Origin: Paenibacillus_L residui
Lineage (GTDB): Bacteria > Bacillota > Bacilli > Paenibacillales > NBRC-103111
Assembly: GCF_042677205.1 (NCBI RefSeq)
Contig: NZ_JBHTIU010000048.1
Coordinates: 30,367 to 94,366 of the forward strand
Direction of reading: 5' to 3'
Length of the DNA: 64,000 nt
Part shown: piece by piece, positions 7,757-17,166 of the stretch
Layout of the letters: each line of letters opens with the position of its first letter
How positions within the stretch are numbered: position 1 is the first letter of the stretch
Notes under the pieces: generated by a model
What the model was told of the DNA's origin: nothing
Database searches by the model: none
The model's input: only the letters and a program-made list of their open reading frames with translations
Translations under genes and position numbers: made by a program

Positions 7757-9628
7757 ATGAGCAGGCCTAGTATTTCTTTATGTATGATTGTCAAAAACGA
7801 AGAAAGCTGTTTAGAGAGTTGTTTGGAAAGTGTTCAAGGTCATGTAGATGAAATCATCATAGTAGACACGGGGTCAACAGATAGAACGGTGGAGATTGCC
7901 GAGTCTTTTAATGCCCGTGTTATATATCATGATTGGAAACAGGATTTTGCTTCCGCGAGAAATGAGTCTATAAAGTACGCTACAAAGGAGTACATTCTGC
8001 AATTGGATGCGGACGAATACCTTGATGATCGAACGGATTTTGTAAAAGCGCTAGCCAGTGAACTTGATTTTTATTATGTAAATATTCGCAATTATAAAAC
8101 CGACGGACTATCCGTTGCTCATAAAAGCGTCAGGCTTTTCAAAAGGAGACCTGATTTTATTTTTGTAGGTAGGATTCATGAACAAATAGATGTTAATCAA
8201 CCAAATGTCCGCGGTGGAAGTGCAGATGTATTAATTCATCACACAGGTTACACCGAGGACGTATATAAAGAGAAGAATAAACACAAACGTAACATGGATA
8301 TTCTCATCCAAGAGGTTCAACAGAATCGAACTGGATTCAATCTATATAATTTGGGAAACCAATACGCTCAGGAAGGAAGCTATGGGAAAGCCCTTTCAGC
8401 GTTTCAAGAAGCATTTGGTTTGGGAAAGGACCGTACATATATACCTGATTTGCTATCTCAAATGGTGATCTGTTTAACACATTTGAAACGATATGCAGAG
8501 GGAATTCGTTTAGCTAATGATGCCATTGCAGTATATCCGTCACATGCTGATCTTTATGCCGTTCAGGGAAATTTGTATAAGCAAATGGAGCATTATGAAG
8601 ATGCATTAATATGCTACAAACATTTTTTGGAGATAGATGAAAGTCAACCATCTGCCTATACCAAAAGGGTAGAGTCTTTCTTGGTAGAGTATTTAGCAGC
8701 ACAGGTACATATGGAATTAGGAGAGGAAGAAGAAGCGTATCAAGCCATCTTAAGGTCCTTGTCGCTAAATAGAAATTACTTACCTTCTAAGATGATGCTG
8801 GTTAAATGGCTGCAATGTCGACATAAGTCGGGCATAGAGATTATTTCAACCATAAATTCTTCTAATTCAAGTGATTATAACACCGTGTTTTCTTTGCTAT
8901 ATAACACGAGACATCCTGATTTATTGCAAATTATTAAGTCAGGCAGTTTTAATCTGGAACCTTATGTGAAAGCAGTTGCTTGCCTATATGCGGGTGAATA
9001 TGAAGAGGCACGAAAGCTATGGAATCAAATCGGAGAAGTTAATAAAGATAACGGCAAAGATGTTTTATTACTAGGCGTCTTGACACAGGATCTTCGATTA
9101 TTACAGATGTCCAGAGATGTAATCAATCTTAGTGATAAAGAATTTAAAGCTGTTAAGTCTATTATGTACAAAGAACCGCTTCAAGGTTTGGTTCCATCCT
9201 CTTCATTGCAGGCGTATTTGCTGGAGCTTGGCCGAGGATTCATTTTGGTGCAAGAATATGACTGGTTTGAATACTTGTCTACCCAGCTGAGCGGAATATC
9301 GATCAGGTATAGGTACCTCTTCTCAAAGCTTATGCACGAATATGGCTTCTCGGAGGCAGCTGTAGATTTAATCCTTCCTGGATTGCGTACAGAACCTCAT
9401 AACCCTGATTTGCTGCAATTGCTTGGAGATATTTGCAGGAAGTACGGGAACGACGAGGACGCACTAGATTGTTACAAAGATCTCGTTAGGGCAAGGCCGG
9501 ATATGGGTTCTTATACGAGGCTGATTCGATTATTGAAACGTCGAGGCGATAAAGAGAATGTACATAAATATAAGCGGGAAATGAAAATGATGTATCCTTT
9601 GTCCAATTGGGCGGCTATGGGGGATTAA
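7757..9628 (+). CDS. GT2 glycosyltransferase with TPR repeats
   Basis: Protein of 623 residues. The N-terminal GT-A domain (residues about 4-200) has the start ISLCMIVKNEESCLESCLES, the nucleotide-binding VDTGSTDRT and the metal-binding LDADEYLDD. It resembles the SunS-like GT2 family, also by the WKQDFASARNESIKYAT segment. From residue about 200 onward there are tetratricopeptide-like helices (NLGNQYAQEGSYGKALSAF, and others near the C-terminus). It is the first gene after hag. I infer that it glycosylates flagellin or extends such a glycan, with the TPRs binding protein substrate. The sugar cannot be told from sequence. The stretch is AT-richer than the flagellar genes. Confidence 0.8.
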   Translation: MSRPSISLCMIVKNEESCLESCLESVQGHVDEIIIVDTGSTDRTVEIAESFNARVIYHDWKQDFASARNESIKYATKEYILQLDADEYLDDRTDFVKALASELDFYYVNIRNYKTDGLSVAHKSVRLFKRRPDFIFVGRIHEQIDVNQPNVRGGSADVLIHHTGYTEDVYKEKNKHKRNMDILIQEVQQNRTGFNLYNLGNQYAQEGSYGKALSAFQEAFGLGKDRTYIPDLLSQMVICLTHLKRYAEGIRLANDAIAVYPSHADLYAVQGNLYKQMEHYEDALICYKHFLEIDESQPSAYTKRVESFLVEYLAAQVHMELGEEEEAYQAILRSLSLNRNYLPSKMMLVKWLQCRHKSGIEIISTINSSNSSDYNTVFSLLYNTRHPDLLQIIKSGSFNLEPYVKAVACLYAGEYEEARKLWNQIGEVNKDNGKDVLLLGVLTQDLRLLQMSRDVINLSDKEFKAVKSIMYKEPLQGLVPSSSLQAYLLELGRGFILVQEYDWFEYLSTQLSGISIRYRYLFSKLMHEYGFSEAAVDLILPGLRTEPHNPDLLQLLGDICRKYGNDEDALDCYKDLVRARPDMGSYTRLIRLLKRRGDKENVHKYKREMKMMYPLSNWAAMGD

Positions 9629-9649
9629 GAAGGAAGGGGAAATCGTGTT

Positions 9650-10711
9650 GTGAAAAAGCTCTCGCTAGTCATGATTGTTAGAAATGAAGAGAAAAAGCTG
9701 GAGCGTTGTCTGAAGAGTGTACAAGGGTCAGTGGATGATATCGTCATTGTGGACACCGGTTCAGATGATCGCACGTTAGAAATAGCGAGAACTTATCATG
9801 CTAAGTTGTTTCAATATCCATGGAACAATCATTTTGCCGAAGTGCGAAATTATGCTTTAAGCAAATCGACGGGAGACTGGAATTTAGTCTTGGATGCGGA
9901 TGAATGGGTAACTAAAGGAAATCGTCAGCAGCTAAATAATTTTATGGACAATCAACAAGCCATTGGCCAAATCCGAATTACCAGCTCATTTTTTGATGGA
10001 GCTGATAGCTTCGCTCACTGCTACACTTCCCGTCTCATTCCCAGAAACGTTTTTTATAAAGGAAAGATCCACGAACAGATTGATTCTACTCTCCCCCGTA
10101 TAAATTGTGATCTGGAAGTGGCACATGACGGGTATTACAGGACCGACAAATCGGAAAGAAATTTATCTCTTCTGCTGAGTGAAATTCAGGATTATCCAAG
10201 GGATCCTTATTTACACTACCAAACTGCCAAAGAATACTACCGAATATCGGACTATGAAAATGCAAATAAACATTATGCCCTTTCGTACTCCTTCTTAAGT
10301 GGAACGGAAAGTTATTACCCTAATGTGGTGGTAGATTATTTATATAATATTATGAAGTATGGAAACATGCAGAAGGGATTGGAAATAGTTCAATCGGAAG
10401 AATCAAGGATAGGGGATTTTCCGGACTTTTATTTTGTATGCGGTCTGTTCTATATGAACCTGGTATCCAGCGATATAACCAAGTACATTTATCTGTTCCC
10501 CCAAATTGAAACCAGTTATTTGAAGGCACTTGAGATAGGCGAAACCTCCGAATATCTCACCGTAGAAGGAACGGGCAGCTATGCGGCAGCCTACAATTTA
10601 GGAGTATTTTATGAAACAACGGGGAATAGGGAAAAAGCATTCAGGTATTACAAAGAAGCTGAGAAATATAATTATGAACCTGCAAAAAGGCGGTTAGCAG
10701 ACATTTCTTAA
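9650..10711 (+). CDS. GT2 glycosyltransferase with TPR repeats (short form)
   Basis: Protein of 353 residues starting at a GTG preceded by AAGGAAGGGG. The N-terminal domain is clearly related to the upstream gene (LSLVMIVRNEEKKLERCLKS, VDTGSDDRT, LDADEWVTK, KIHEQID), so the two probably arose by duplication. The C-terminal third carries a few TPR-like helices (PYLHYQTAKEYYRISDYENANKHY; AAYNLGVFYETTGNREKAFRYYKEA). It lies 21 nt after the first glycosyltransferase and 18 nt before the next gene, consistent with an operon. Likely role: a step of flagellin glycosylation; donor and acceptor unknown. Confidence 0.78.
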   Translation: MKKLSLVMIVRNEEKKLERCLKSVQGSVDDIVIVDTGSDDRTLEIARTYHAKLFQYPWNNHFAEVRNYALSKSTGDWNLVLDADEWVTKGNRQQLNNFMDNQQAIGQIRITSSFFDGADSFAHCYTSRLIPRNVFYKGKIHEQIDSTLPRINCDLEVAHDGYYRTDKSERNLSLLLSEIQDYPRDPYLHYQTAKEYYRISDYENANKHYALSYSFLSGTESYYPNVVVDYLYNIMKYGNMQKGLEIVQSEESRIGDFPDFYFVCGLFYMNLVSSDITKYIYLFPQIETSYLKALEIGETSEYLTVEGTGSYAAAYNLGVFYETTGNREKAFRYYKEAEKYNYEPAKRRLADIS

Positions 10712-10729
10712 TACGGATTAGGTGGTGGG

Positions 10730-13066
10730 ATGATGATGACAAAAAAGCAACGTATAGTGTTAGTTAGTCAAACGTACTCTGGATGTAATTCGAGGGCTTT
10801 ATACCAGTCATGCCCGAGAAATATTCAAGAGAAATATGAAGTCAGATTAATAAATGAACCGCCGTATCTAGAATACGATCAGGATGTCAGAGACAGCCAT
10901 GTAGTCATAACTACACATGCAAATTATCCCTTTAATAAGGAACAAATAAATATAGACTTGTGGCATGGATTTCCTTTGAAAGGAATGGCAAATATGGACA
11001 GTGGGGATCCCCGGAGTCCAGAACAGCTATTAAAGCATTGGAATGACGTGGATATTATTACATCCTATTCTGCAATGTTTAATACTCTTTTTAATGCTTG
11101 TATTGGAACTAAGGTTAATAAATATCAAATAACGGGTGCTCCTCGTAATGACTATTTGTACACAGATGTGGGAAAAAGGAATTTGAGTACAATTTTTAAA
11201 GAAGATTTTGAAAATAGCAAAGTAATCTTTTATATGCCAACTTTTCGAAGCGTCTCATTTAATAGCATGAAAAAAGAAGGGAATCGTCATTGGGATAATT
11301 TATTCAGTTTCAATACATTTATTATGGAAGAATTCCTTAATTTTCTGGAGAAGAACAATTTGCGGCTTGTTGTAAAGCTGCATCCTGTTGAAGAAGGTGT
11401 TGTACGGGAACATTTATTGAAAATCGGTTGTGAACGTATTCATGTTTTAACTGATAGCGTATTGCAGCACAATAATATGGATTTATATCAATTACTAAAT
11501 GGTTGTGATTTACTAATAACAGACTATTCCTCCGTTTATTTTGATTTCTTACTCTTAAATAGACCTATAATCTTTGCCCCCATTGATTTAAACGAGTACA
11601 AACAAAGCCGAGGGTTCTTATTAGAACCATACGAGTCGTGGACCCCGGGTCCTAAAGTTTATGCGCAACATGAATTGGAAGCAGAAATACTAAGAAGTCT
11701 AGGTGATAAAGATTACTATATTAATGAACGGGAACAATTAACGAAAATTGTACATCATTATCAAGACGGCCAAGCAAGTAAAAGAATATGGTCGATGATT
11801 GAGAATCTAGTTGATTCAGTCGCATCCTCATCCAACAAGCAAGAAGAAATTCAAATTGAATTGGACACAATAAAGAAAAGACTGAAAGAGGAAATTAAAC
11901 TGCTTATTGAAAAAGGACAGACAACAGAAGCGAACAAAATATTGGAAGAGTGTGAACAAACGATTGGCCTCGACCTCGAAATGATAACTATGAAAGCCTC
12001 AGTTTTATTTATTGAAAATAAGCTTGATGAGGCCTTGAATGTATTGGAAAAAGGATATTTTATCGATAAAGAACATTTCGATATTCTATACAATCTTGGA
12101 TATATAAATCATTTTATGCAGAGAAACGATTGGGCGATTTATTACTATAGTAAGGCATTAAAATATTGTAAAGATACAAATTTGCAGAAAGATATTGAAA
12201 AAAGTATCCATGCCCTTAAGTCTGCATTTCCCCGTTCGCAGGCATTAAAAAAAGTCCTTATTGGAAGCCCGGTACACCAAAAGCCTGAAATACTGCAGAA
12301 TTATTTGGAGTCCCTAGAAGAGTTGAACAAAGAAGGGGTAGCCGTAGACTATTTCTTTGTGGATGACAATAACGATCATCTATCGTCGGGCAAACTACAG
12401 ACTTTTGCTGAGAGCAATAATGTATTTATACTAAGTTCTTTCCACAAAGATCAATATATTTGCGATAATAACACGCATCATTGGAACACGGACCTTGTCT
12501 GGAAGGTAGCGGAATTTAAAAACGACATCATTGAATTTGCCATTTTTAATGACTATGATTATTTGTTTTTAATCGATTCCGATTTGGTCTTGCACCCAAA
12601 AACTTTGAACAAGCTGATATCGGCAGAAAAAGATATAATATCCAATATCTTTTGGACAAAATGGACGGATGATGTCCAGATAGAATTGCCTCAGGTTTGG
12701 CTGAAAGATAACTACACCTTATACTCTTTTAATGCGAAAGAAAAATTAACTCAGTCCGAAATCAATCAAAGGACGGCGGAATTTATTGGGAAATTGAGGA
12801 GGCCGGGAATATATAAAGTTGGAGGGCTAGGCGCCTGCACGTTGATTTCGAGGAAAGCACTTGAGGCGGGAGTTAATTTTAGTGAAATACCAAACATATC
12901 GTTTTGGGGTGAAGACAGGCATTTTTGTATTCGAGCTGAAGTCCTTGGATTTGAATTATTTGTAGATACCCATTATCCGGCGTTCCATATCTATAGGGAA
13001 AGTGATTTGGAAAAGGTGCCAGCTTTTAAGAAGAATAACAAATTAGAGGAAAGTACTGAGAAGTGA
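10730..13066 (+). CDS. CDP-glycerol glycerophosphotransferase fused to a GT-A transferase
   Basis: Protein of 778 residues with three parts. Residues about 1-365 form a TagB/TagF-like glycerophosphotransferase: LWHGFPLKGM, GAPRNDYL, LVVKLHP and TDYSSVYFDFLLLNRP are the family motifs. Residues about 375-500 are coiled-coil and TPR-like. Residues about 510-770 form a GT-A-like domain with VDYFFVDDNND and the acidic FLIDSDLVLHP. The next gene makes CDP-glycerol, the expected donor. In teichoic acid synthesis such enzymes add glycerol phosphate. Here, inside a flagellar locus, I infer decoration of a flagellin glycan. No signal or membrane segment, so action is cytoplasmic. Confidence 0.8.
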   Translation: MMMTKKQRIVLVSQTYSGCNSRALYQSCPRNIQEKYEVRLINEPPYLEYDQDVRDSHVVITTHANYPFNKEQINIDLWHGFPLKGMANMDSGDPRSPEQLLKHWNDVDIITSYSAMFNTLFNACIGTKVNKYQITGAPRNDYLYTDVGKRNLSTIFKEDFENSKVIFYMPTFRSVSFNSMKKEGNRHWDNLFSFNTFIMEEFLNFLEKNNLRLVVKLHPVEEGVVREHLLKIGCERIHVLTDSVLQHNNMDLYQLLNGCDLLITDYSSVYFDFLLLNRPIIFAPIDLNEYKQSRGFLLEPYESWTPGPKVYAQHELEAEILRSLGDKDYYINEREQLTKIVHHYQDGQASKRIWSMIENLVDSVASSSNKQEEIQIELDTIKKRLKEEIKLLIEKGQTTEANKILEECEQTIGLDLEMITMKASVLFIENKLDEALNVLEKGYFIDKEHFDILYNLGYINHFMQRNDWAIYYYSKALKYCKDTNLQKDIEKSIHALKSAFPRSQALKKVLIGSPVHQKPEILQNYLESLEELNKEGVAVDYFFVDDNNDHLSSGKLQTFAESNNVFILSSFHKDQYICDNNTHHWNTDLVWKVAEFKNDIIEFAIFNDYDYLFLIDSDLVLHPKTLNKLISAEKDIISNIFWTKWTDDVQIELPQVWLKDNYTLYSFNAKEKLTQSEINQRTAEFIGKLRRPGIYKVGGLGACTLISRKALEAGVNFSEIPNISFWGEDRHFCIRAEVLGFELFVDTHYPAFHIYRESDLEKVPAFKKNNKLEESTEK

Positions 13067-13075
13067 GAAGAAAAT

Positions 13076-13465
13076 ATGATCAGAGTTATTACTTATGGTA
13101 CTTTTGATTTGTTTCACTATGGACATATTAACCTTTTGAGAAGAGCTAAAGAATTGGGAGATCATCTTACCGTTGGCCTTTCCACCGATCATTTTAACAA
13201 AGTCAAAGGGAAGCTATCCCACTTCAACTATGAAGAAAGAAAACAACTTTTGGAATCAATTAAATATGTAGACCGGATTATACCGGAAAATTCATGGGAG
13301 CAGAAGATAGAAGATATAAAAAAGTACCAAATTGATCTTTTTGTGATGGGAAGCGATTGGAGCGGCAAATTTGATATTCTTGAGAAATATTGCAAGGTAC
13401 GCTATTTGCCAAGAACGAACGATATTTCCTCATCATTGTTAAAAGAGATTTTTAATAAAGCATAA
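13076..13465 (+). CDS. tagD: glycerol-3-phosphate cytidylyltransferase (TagD-like)
   Basis: Protein of 129 residues, the usual length for TagD. It makes CDP-glycerol from CTP and glycerol 3-phosphate. Visible are the cytidylyltransferase motif GTFDLFHYGHINLL with the HxGH catalytic signature (residues 14-17) and RTNDISSS, a variant of the RTxGISTT loop. It lies 9 nt after the glycerophosphotransferase fusion, giving a donor-transferase pair. In teichoic acid loci this enzyme primes the wall polymer, but no other wall teichoic acid gene is present here. Confidence 0.88.
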   Translation: MIRVITYGTFDLFHYGHINLLRRAKELGDHLTVGLSTDHFNKVKGKLSHFNYEERKQLLESIKYVDRIIPENSWEQKIEDIKKYQIDLFVMGSDWSGKFDILEKYCKVRYLPRTNDISSSLLKEIFNKA

Positions 13466-13599
13466 CGCTCGATTTTGTAACTATAACTAAAGCTGTACAA
13501 ATAGTACTTTAGCAACACACCGAAACAAGACTACATTGATCGGCCCTGCCGCTTAATACTTTTGTTGACGGGATGTACAAGGCATTAAGGAGAGACTAA

Positions 13600-14712
13600 A
13601 TGATGATTAGCGTGATAATGCCAGTATATAATTCACAGCCGTTTTTACATAAAGCAATTAATAGTATTCTGAATCAAACAATGGGGAATTTCCAGCCAAT
13701 TATTATAAATGATGGTTCAACCGATAATAGTGAAGAGATCATTTTAGCTTATAATGATTCAAGAATTCAGTATTACAAACAGGAAAATCAGGGAGTGGCC
13801 GCGGCTAGAAATAAGGGGCTTGAGCTTGCCGAGGGTGATTTTGTAATCTTTCAGGATTCAGATGATATTTCCCTTCCTATGAGGTTTGAACGATTGATGA
13901 GTGGCGTTGGAAATGAAAATATCGGAATTGTTCATTCCGATGCAATGTTAATTAATCAGGATGACATGTCTATTGGTTATTGGCATGCTCATAATATAGA
14001 CAGATCAAGCCTTTTGCGATTTTTCATTAAAATTGGTTCCCCTATTATCGGTCCAACGATAATGGTTAGACGTCAGGCACTTACTGATTTTAGTTATGAC
14101 ACCTCTCTTTCTATAGGAGAGGACAATAATATGATCTACCAGATATTAAAAAATTGGGAAGATAAACATATTTCCGAGCCTCTATATTTATATCGAAGAC
14201 ATACAAGCAATACTACAAAAACCCAAATAAGTTCATTACATTTAATCAAGCTTATTAACTCACACTCCCTTATTGAATTAGTACCCGAATTAGATTGGGA
14301 GAACGCAGATCATGCTGAAAATGAGATTGCTGCATGTGCAATCATCTCCACTTTTTTATTTAAAAGAGGAGCGGTAGTTGAAGCGAAGGAACTGTTAAAT
14401 AATGCACTGTTAGCAAGCAAAGGAAAGAATGTTCAAATATTCGTAAGCGCTCTTGCCAAATTAGTATTGGGACAATATCAAGATGCCTTGGATTTACTTG
14501 AAAGGTATAAAGAAAAGGACCATATTATAGTGAATTATATAGGCGAGTGCTTGGCCTATATGGGACAAATAGATTTGGCAAAAGAGCATTTTATTGAATC
14601 CTTGCATTTAAAGCCTGACTACACTGAACCGATAGATAATTTAAAAAGCGTGGGCGGGATAAGAAACATGAACCTGCTTGACAGATCTTGGGAGAAATTC
14701 AGAAGAAAATAA
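13600..14712 (+). CDS. GT2 glycosyltransferase with C-terminal TPR region
   Basis: Protein of 370 residues. The N-terminal GT-A domain is of the classical GT2 type (ISVIMPVYNSQPFLHKAINSIL, NDGSTDNSEEII, FQDSDDISLP, RRHTSNTTKT), different from the SunS-like pair upstream. Residues about 240-350 are helical repeats (VEAKELLNNALLASKGKNVQ; GECLAYMGQIDLAKEHFIES). A 134-nt gap separates it from the tagD-like gene, without a clear terminator. Start is ATG at 13600 or 13603, with AAGGAGAG upstream. Probably the last gene of the glycosylation island. Confidence 0.8.
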   Translation: MMISVIMPVYNSQPFLHKAINSILNQTMGNFQPIIINDGSTDNSEEIILAYNDSRIQYYKQENQGVAAARNKGLELAEGDFVIFQDSDDISLPMRFERLMSGVGNENIGIVHSDAMLINQDDMSIGYWHAHNIDRSSLLRFFIKIGSPIIGPTIMVRRQALTDFSYDTSLSIGEDNNMIYQILKNWEDKHISEPLYLYRRHTSNTTKTQISSLHLIKLINSHSLIELVPELDWENADHAENEIAACAIISTFLFKRGAVVEAKELLNNALLASKGKNVQIFVSALAKLVLGQYQDALDLLERYKEKDHIIVNYIGECLAYMGQIDLAKEHFIESLHLKPDYTEPIDNLKSVGGIRNMNLLDRSWEKFRRK

Positions 14713-14748
14713 ATTATAGCTGTTGTGACTGCGTTTTTTGCAAACCCC

Positions 14749-14776
14749 TAACACATTAACCTCATTTAACCGATAT
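14749..14776 (+). promoter_or_regulatory. sigma-D promoter for flaG-fliDST
   Basis: TAAC at 14749-14752, a 16-nt spacer, then ACCGATAT at 14769-14776 (3/4 and 7/8 of the sigma-D consensus). The spacing is the same as for the flgM promoter. Confidence 0.7.
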
Positions 14777-14813
14777 ATTCAGTAAAATGTATATCTTTCA
14801 GGAGGTAAACTTC

Positions 14814-15203
14814 ATGGCCTCTAACATGCAAATTAATCCGGTCGGGTCTGTTAAGGGGACATCCTATTCCCAAGAAAGAAACTTGGAATCGGATCCATCC
14901 ACAAGGGCTAACTCGGATCAGTTGAGGAGAATTAAGAGTTTACATCAGGCGGAGCTTCAGGGGGAGAAGATCTCCATTAGTGACGCTCAATTAATGAGAG
15001 CGATTGAACGGGCGATCAAAGCGATGGAAGGCCCCCATACGATGTTTGAAGTATCCGTCCATGAGAAGACGAATGCTGTAATGGTTAAAGTGCTGGACCG
15101 GGATTCCGGAGATCTCATTCGGGAGATTCCACCGGAGAAAACGTTGGATCTGGTAGCGAAAATGATGGAGTTTGCGGGCATCCTGATTGACGAGCGCCGC
15201 TAA
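14814..15203 (+). CDS. flaG: FlaG family flagellar protein
   Basis: Protein of 129 residues. The C-terminal half (AIERAIKAMEGPHTMFEVSVHEKTN..., VKVLDRDSGDLIREIPPEKTLDLVAKMMEFAG) is the FlaG domain (YvyC in B. subtilis); the N-terminal half is polar and probably disordered. FlaG influences filament length or cap function, but its mechanism is unclear. The ATG at 14814 is preceded by AGGAGGT; an in-frame ATG at 14787 lies upstream of that ribosome site and is rejected. First gene of flaG-fliD-fliS-fliT, with its own sigma-D promoter. Confidence 0.92.
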   Translation: MASNMQINPVGSVKGTSYSQERNLESDPSTRANSDQLRRIKSLHQAELQGEKISISDAQLMRAIERAIKAMEGPHTMFEVSVHEKTNAVMVKVLDRDSGDLIREIPPEKTLDLVAKMMEFAGILIDERR

Positions 15204-15232
15204 TGCTAACGATGAAATGGAGGGAATAAAGC

Positions 15233-16747
15233 ATGCGAATTAGTGGTTTTGCGTCCGGAATGGACATAGACGCTATGGTCAAAGAATTGATGCAGGCTCA
15301 TCGGAAGCCGCTGGATAAATTGACTCAACAGAAACAAACCATAGAATGGCAGAGAGAAAAGTATAGGGAGATAAACTCGAAGTTAGTCGATTTTCGTAAC
15401 AACAAGCTGTTTAATCTCAATATGAACAGCACATTAGGTGCCTTAAAATCTACGGTAAGTGGCAATACAGCAGCCGTGTCTGCTAAGGCAGTATCTGGTT
15501 CCATGGCAGGCTCTTTAGAGATTAGGGTGGGCAGTCTTGCTACTGCGGCAAGAATATCAGGTGGTAGTATGGATGCCGATGTAACGGCTGAAACTGTAAT
15601 TGGCGATAAAGCTGGAAAATTAATCGTAAATGATGTGGAGATAGAGATTAGCTCTGAAGATACCATTCAATCTGTCGTCAATAAAATAAATAGCAATAAG
15701 GATGCAAAGGTGACGGCATTTTTTGATTCTCAAACGGGGCGCATGTCTTTAGTTTCTAAGGAAACGGGAGCCATCAACGACGATGGCAAAATTAAGCTGT
15801 CTGATGATAATAATAAATTGGTGGATTTCTTTAAATTAAACGCAGGCTCATCCGACTCTGTTGCAGGTACGGATGCCTCCGTAACGATAAACGGCATAGA
15901 AACTACTCGTTCCAGCAATACCTTTATGGTTAATGGCGTAGAAATTACACTTCATGCGCCAACACCTGATGGGGCACAATCTTCCATAGTAACCACTTCC
16001 ATGGATACTGATAAAGTAGTGGATACTATCAAATCTTTCATTGATGACTACAACTCTCTGCTAAAATTATTGAACGATACGGTGGAAGAGAAGAAGTATC
16101 GCGACTTTCAACCATTAACCAGCGATCAGAAAAAAGAATTGAAGGAAGATGACATTAAACGCTGGGAAGAGAAGGCCAAGAGCGGCTTACTTCGAAACGA
16201 CACCATTCTGAAAAAGATGATCACTGATTTGCGGCTGGATATTATGTCCCCGGTAACCATCGGTAAGGATGCTGAGGGCAATGACATCAAGATGATCCTG
16301 GACGACATTGGGATAACGACGGGCAGATGGGAAGATAAAGGAAAGCTGGTACTTAAGGACGAAGCTAAATTAAGAGAGATGCTCGAGAAGAATCCGGAGG
16401 ATGTCATTGCCTTATTTACTTCAAAAGGAACACCGGATGCGGAAGGCAATACGCCCAAGAACACACAGGGAATATTCCAAAAAATGTACGATGATGTAAA
16501 GGTGACACTCGATTCTTTATTTGATAAAGCGGGGACCTCCAGATTTTCCAATACACTGGATGATCCACTGAATGAGGAAAGCATTATCGGTAAAGAGTTA
16601 AAAAACCTGGATAAACGAATTTCCGATACCAATCGTAAATTATTGAACCTAGAGAACCGATACTATAGACAGTTCACAGCAATGGAAGTAGCCATAAACA
16701 AATTCAATGCCCAGTCCGGTTTCCTGATGAATGCCTTCGGTGGATAA
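15233..16747 (+). CDS. fliD: FliD, filament cap protein (HAP2)
   Basis: Protein of 504 residues that caps the filament and assists flagellin folding. The N-terminus MRISGFASGMDIDAMVKELM and coiled-coil region (REKYREINSKLVDFRNN) are typical. FliD_N spans about residues 5-110 and FliD_C about 230-490, including DTIKSFIDDYNSLLKLLND and the final YYRQFTAMEVAINKFNAQSGFL. TGGAGGG precedes the ATG. It is followed 11-20 nt later by fliS. Confidence 0.96.
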   Translation: MRISGFASGMDIDAMVKELMQAHRKPLDKLTQQKQTIEWQREKYREINSKLVDFRNNKLFNLNMNSTLGALKSTVSGNTAAVSAKAVSGSMAGSLEIRVGSLATAARISGGSMDADVTAETVIGDKAGKLIVNDVEIEISSEDTIQSVVNKINSNKDAKVTAFFDSQTGRMSLVSKETGAINDDGKIKLSDDNNKLVDFFKLNAGSSDSVAGTDASVTINGIETTRSSNTFMVNGVEITLHAPTPDGAQSSIVTTSMDTDKVVDTIKSFIDDYNSLLKLLNDTVEEKKYRDFQPLTSDQKKELKEDDIKRWEEKAKSGLLRNDTILKKMITDLRLDIMSPVTIGKDAEGNDIKMILDDIGITTGRWEDKGKLVLKDEAKLREMLEKNPEDVIALFTSKGTPDAEGNTPKNTQGIFQKMYDDVKVTLDSLFDKAGTSRFSNTLDDPLNEESIIGKELKNLDKRISDTNRKLLNLENRYYRQFTAMEVAINKFNAQSGFLMNAFGG

Positions 16748-16767
16748 TAATTGAAGGAGTGACAACC

Positions 16768-17166
16768 ATGATTTCTACGCCTCAGAATAAGTATTTGAAT
16801 CATACCGTTCAGACGGCGACTCCTGCACAGCTTCTGATCATGCTGTATGATGGCTGCATCCGCTTCTGCAAGCTGGCTATACATGGTCTGGAACAAAATG
16901 ACCTCCAGATTGTCAACACCAATCTGGTCAAGGCGCAAGCCATTATTAATGAATTAATTGTTACTTTAGATATGAACATTGCCCTATCCCACGATTTACG
17001 GCAGATTTATGACTACTGGAATCGTCGTCTAATCGAGGCAAATATGAAAAAGCAAAAGGAGCCCGTTGAAGAAGTGCTCGGGTTTCTTAATGAAATGAAA
17101 GAGGCTTGGGTTCAAGCGGCCAAAAGTATAAATGCGACTAAAACTACAGGCGGTTCATATGGATAA
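16768..17166 (+). CDS. fliS: FliS, flagellin export chaperone
   Basis: Protein of 132 residues, all-helical. FliS binds the flagellin C-terminus and prevents premature polymerisation. The signature NHTVQTATPAQLLIMLYDGCIRF (residues about 10-32) is characteristic. I prefer the ATG at 16768, with AAGGAGTGA about 6 nt upstream, over the GTG at 16759. Its stop overlaps the fliT start by 8 nt, so the two are translationally coupled. Confidence 0.95.
   Translation: MISTPQNKYLNHTVQTATPAQLLIMLYDGCIRFCKLAIHGLEQNDLQIVNTNLVKAQAIINELIVTLDMNIALSHDLRQIYDYWNRRLIEANMKKQKEPVEEVLGFLNEMKEAWVQAAKSINATKTTGGSYG

Noticed and set aside
13466..13599. Terminator after the tagD-like gene (CTAAAG...CTTTAG hairpin)
   Set aside because: The stem is bulged and there is no T run, so read-through into the next glycosyltransferase is more likely.
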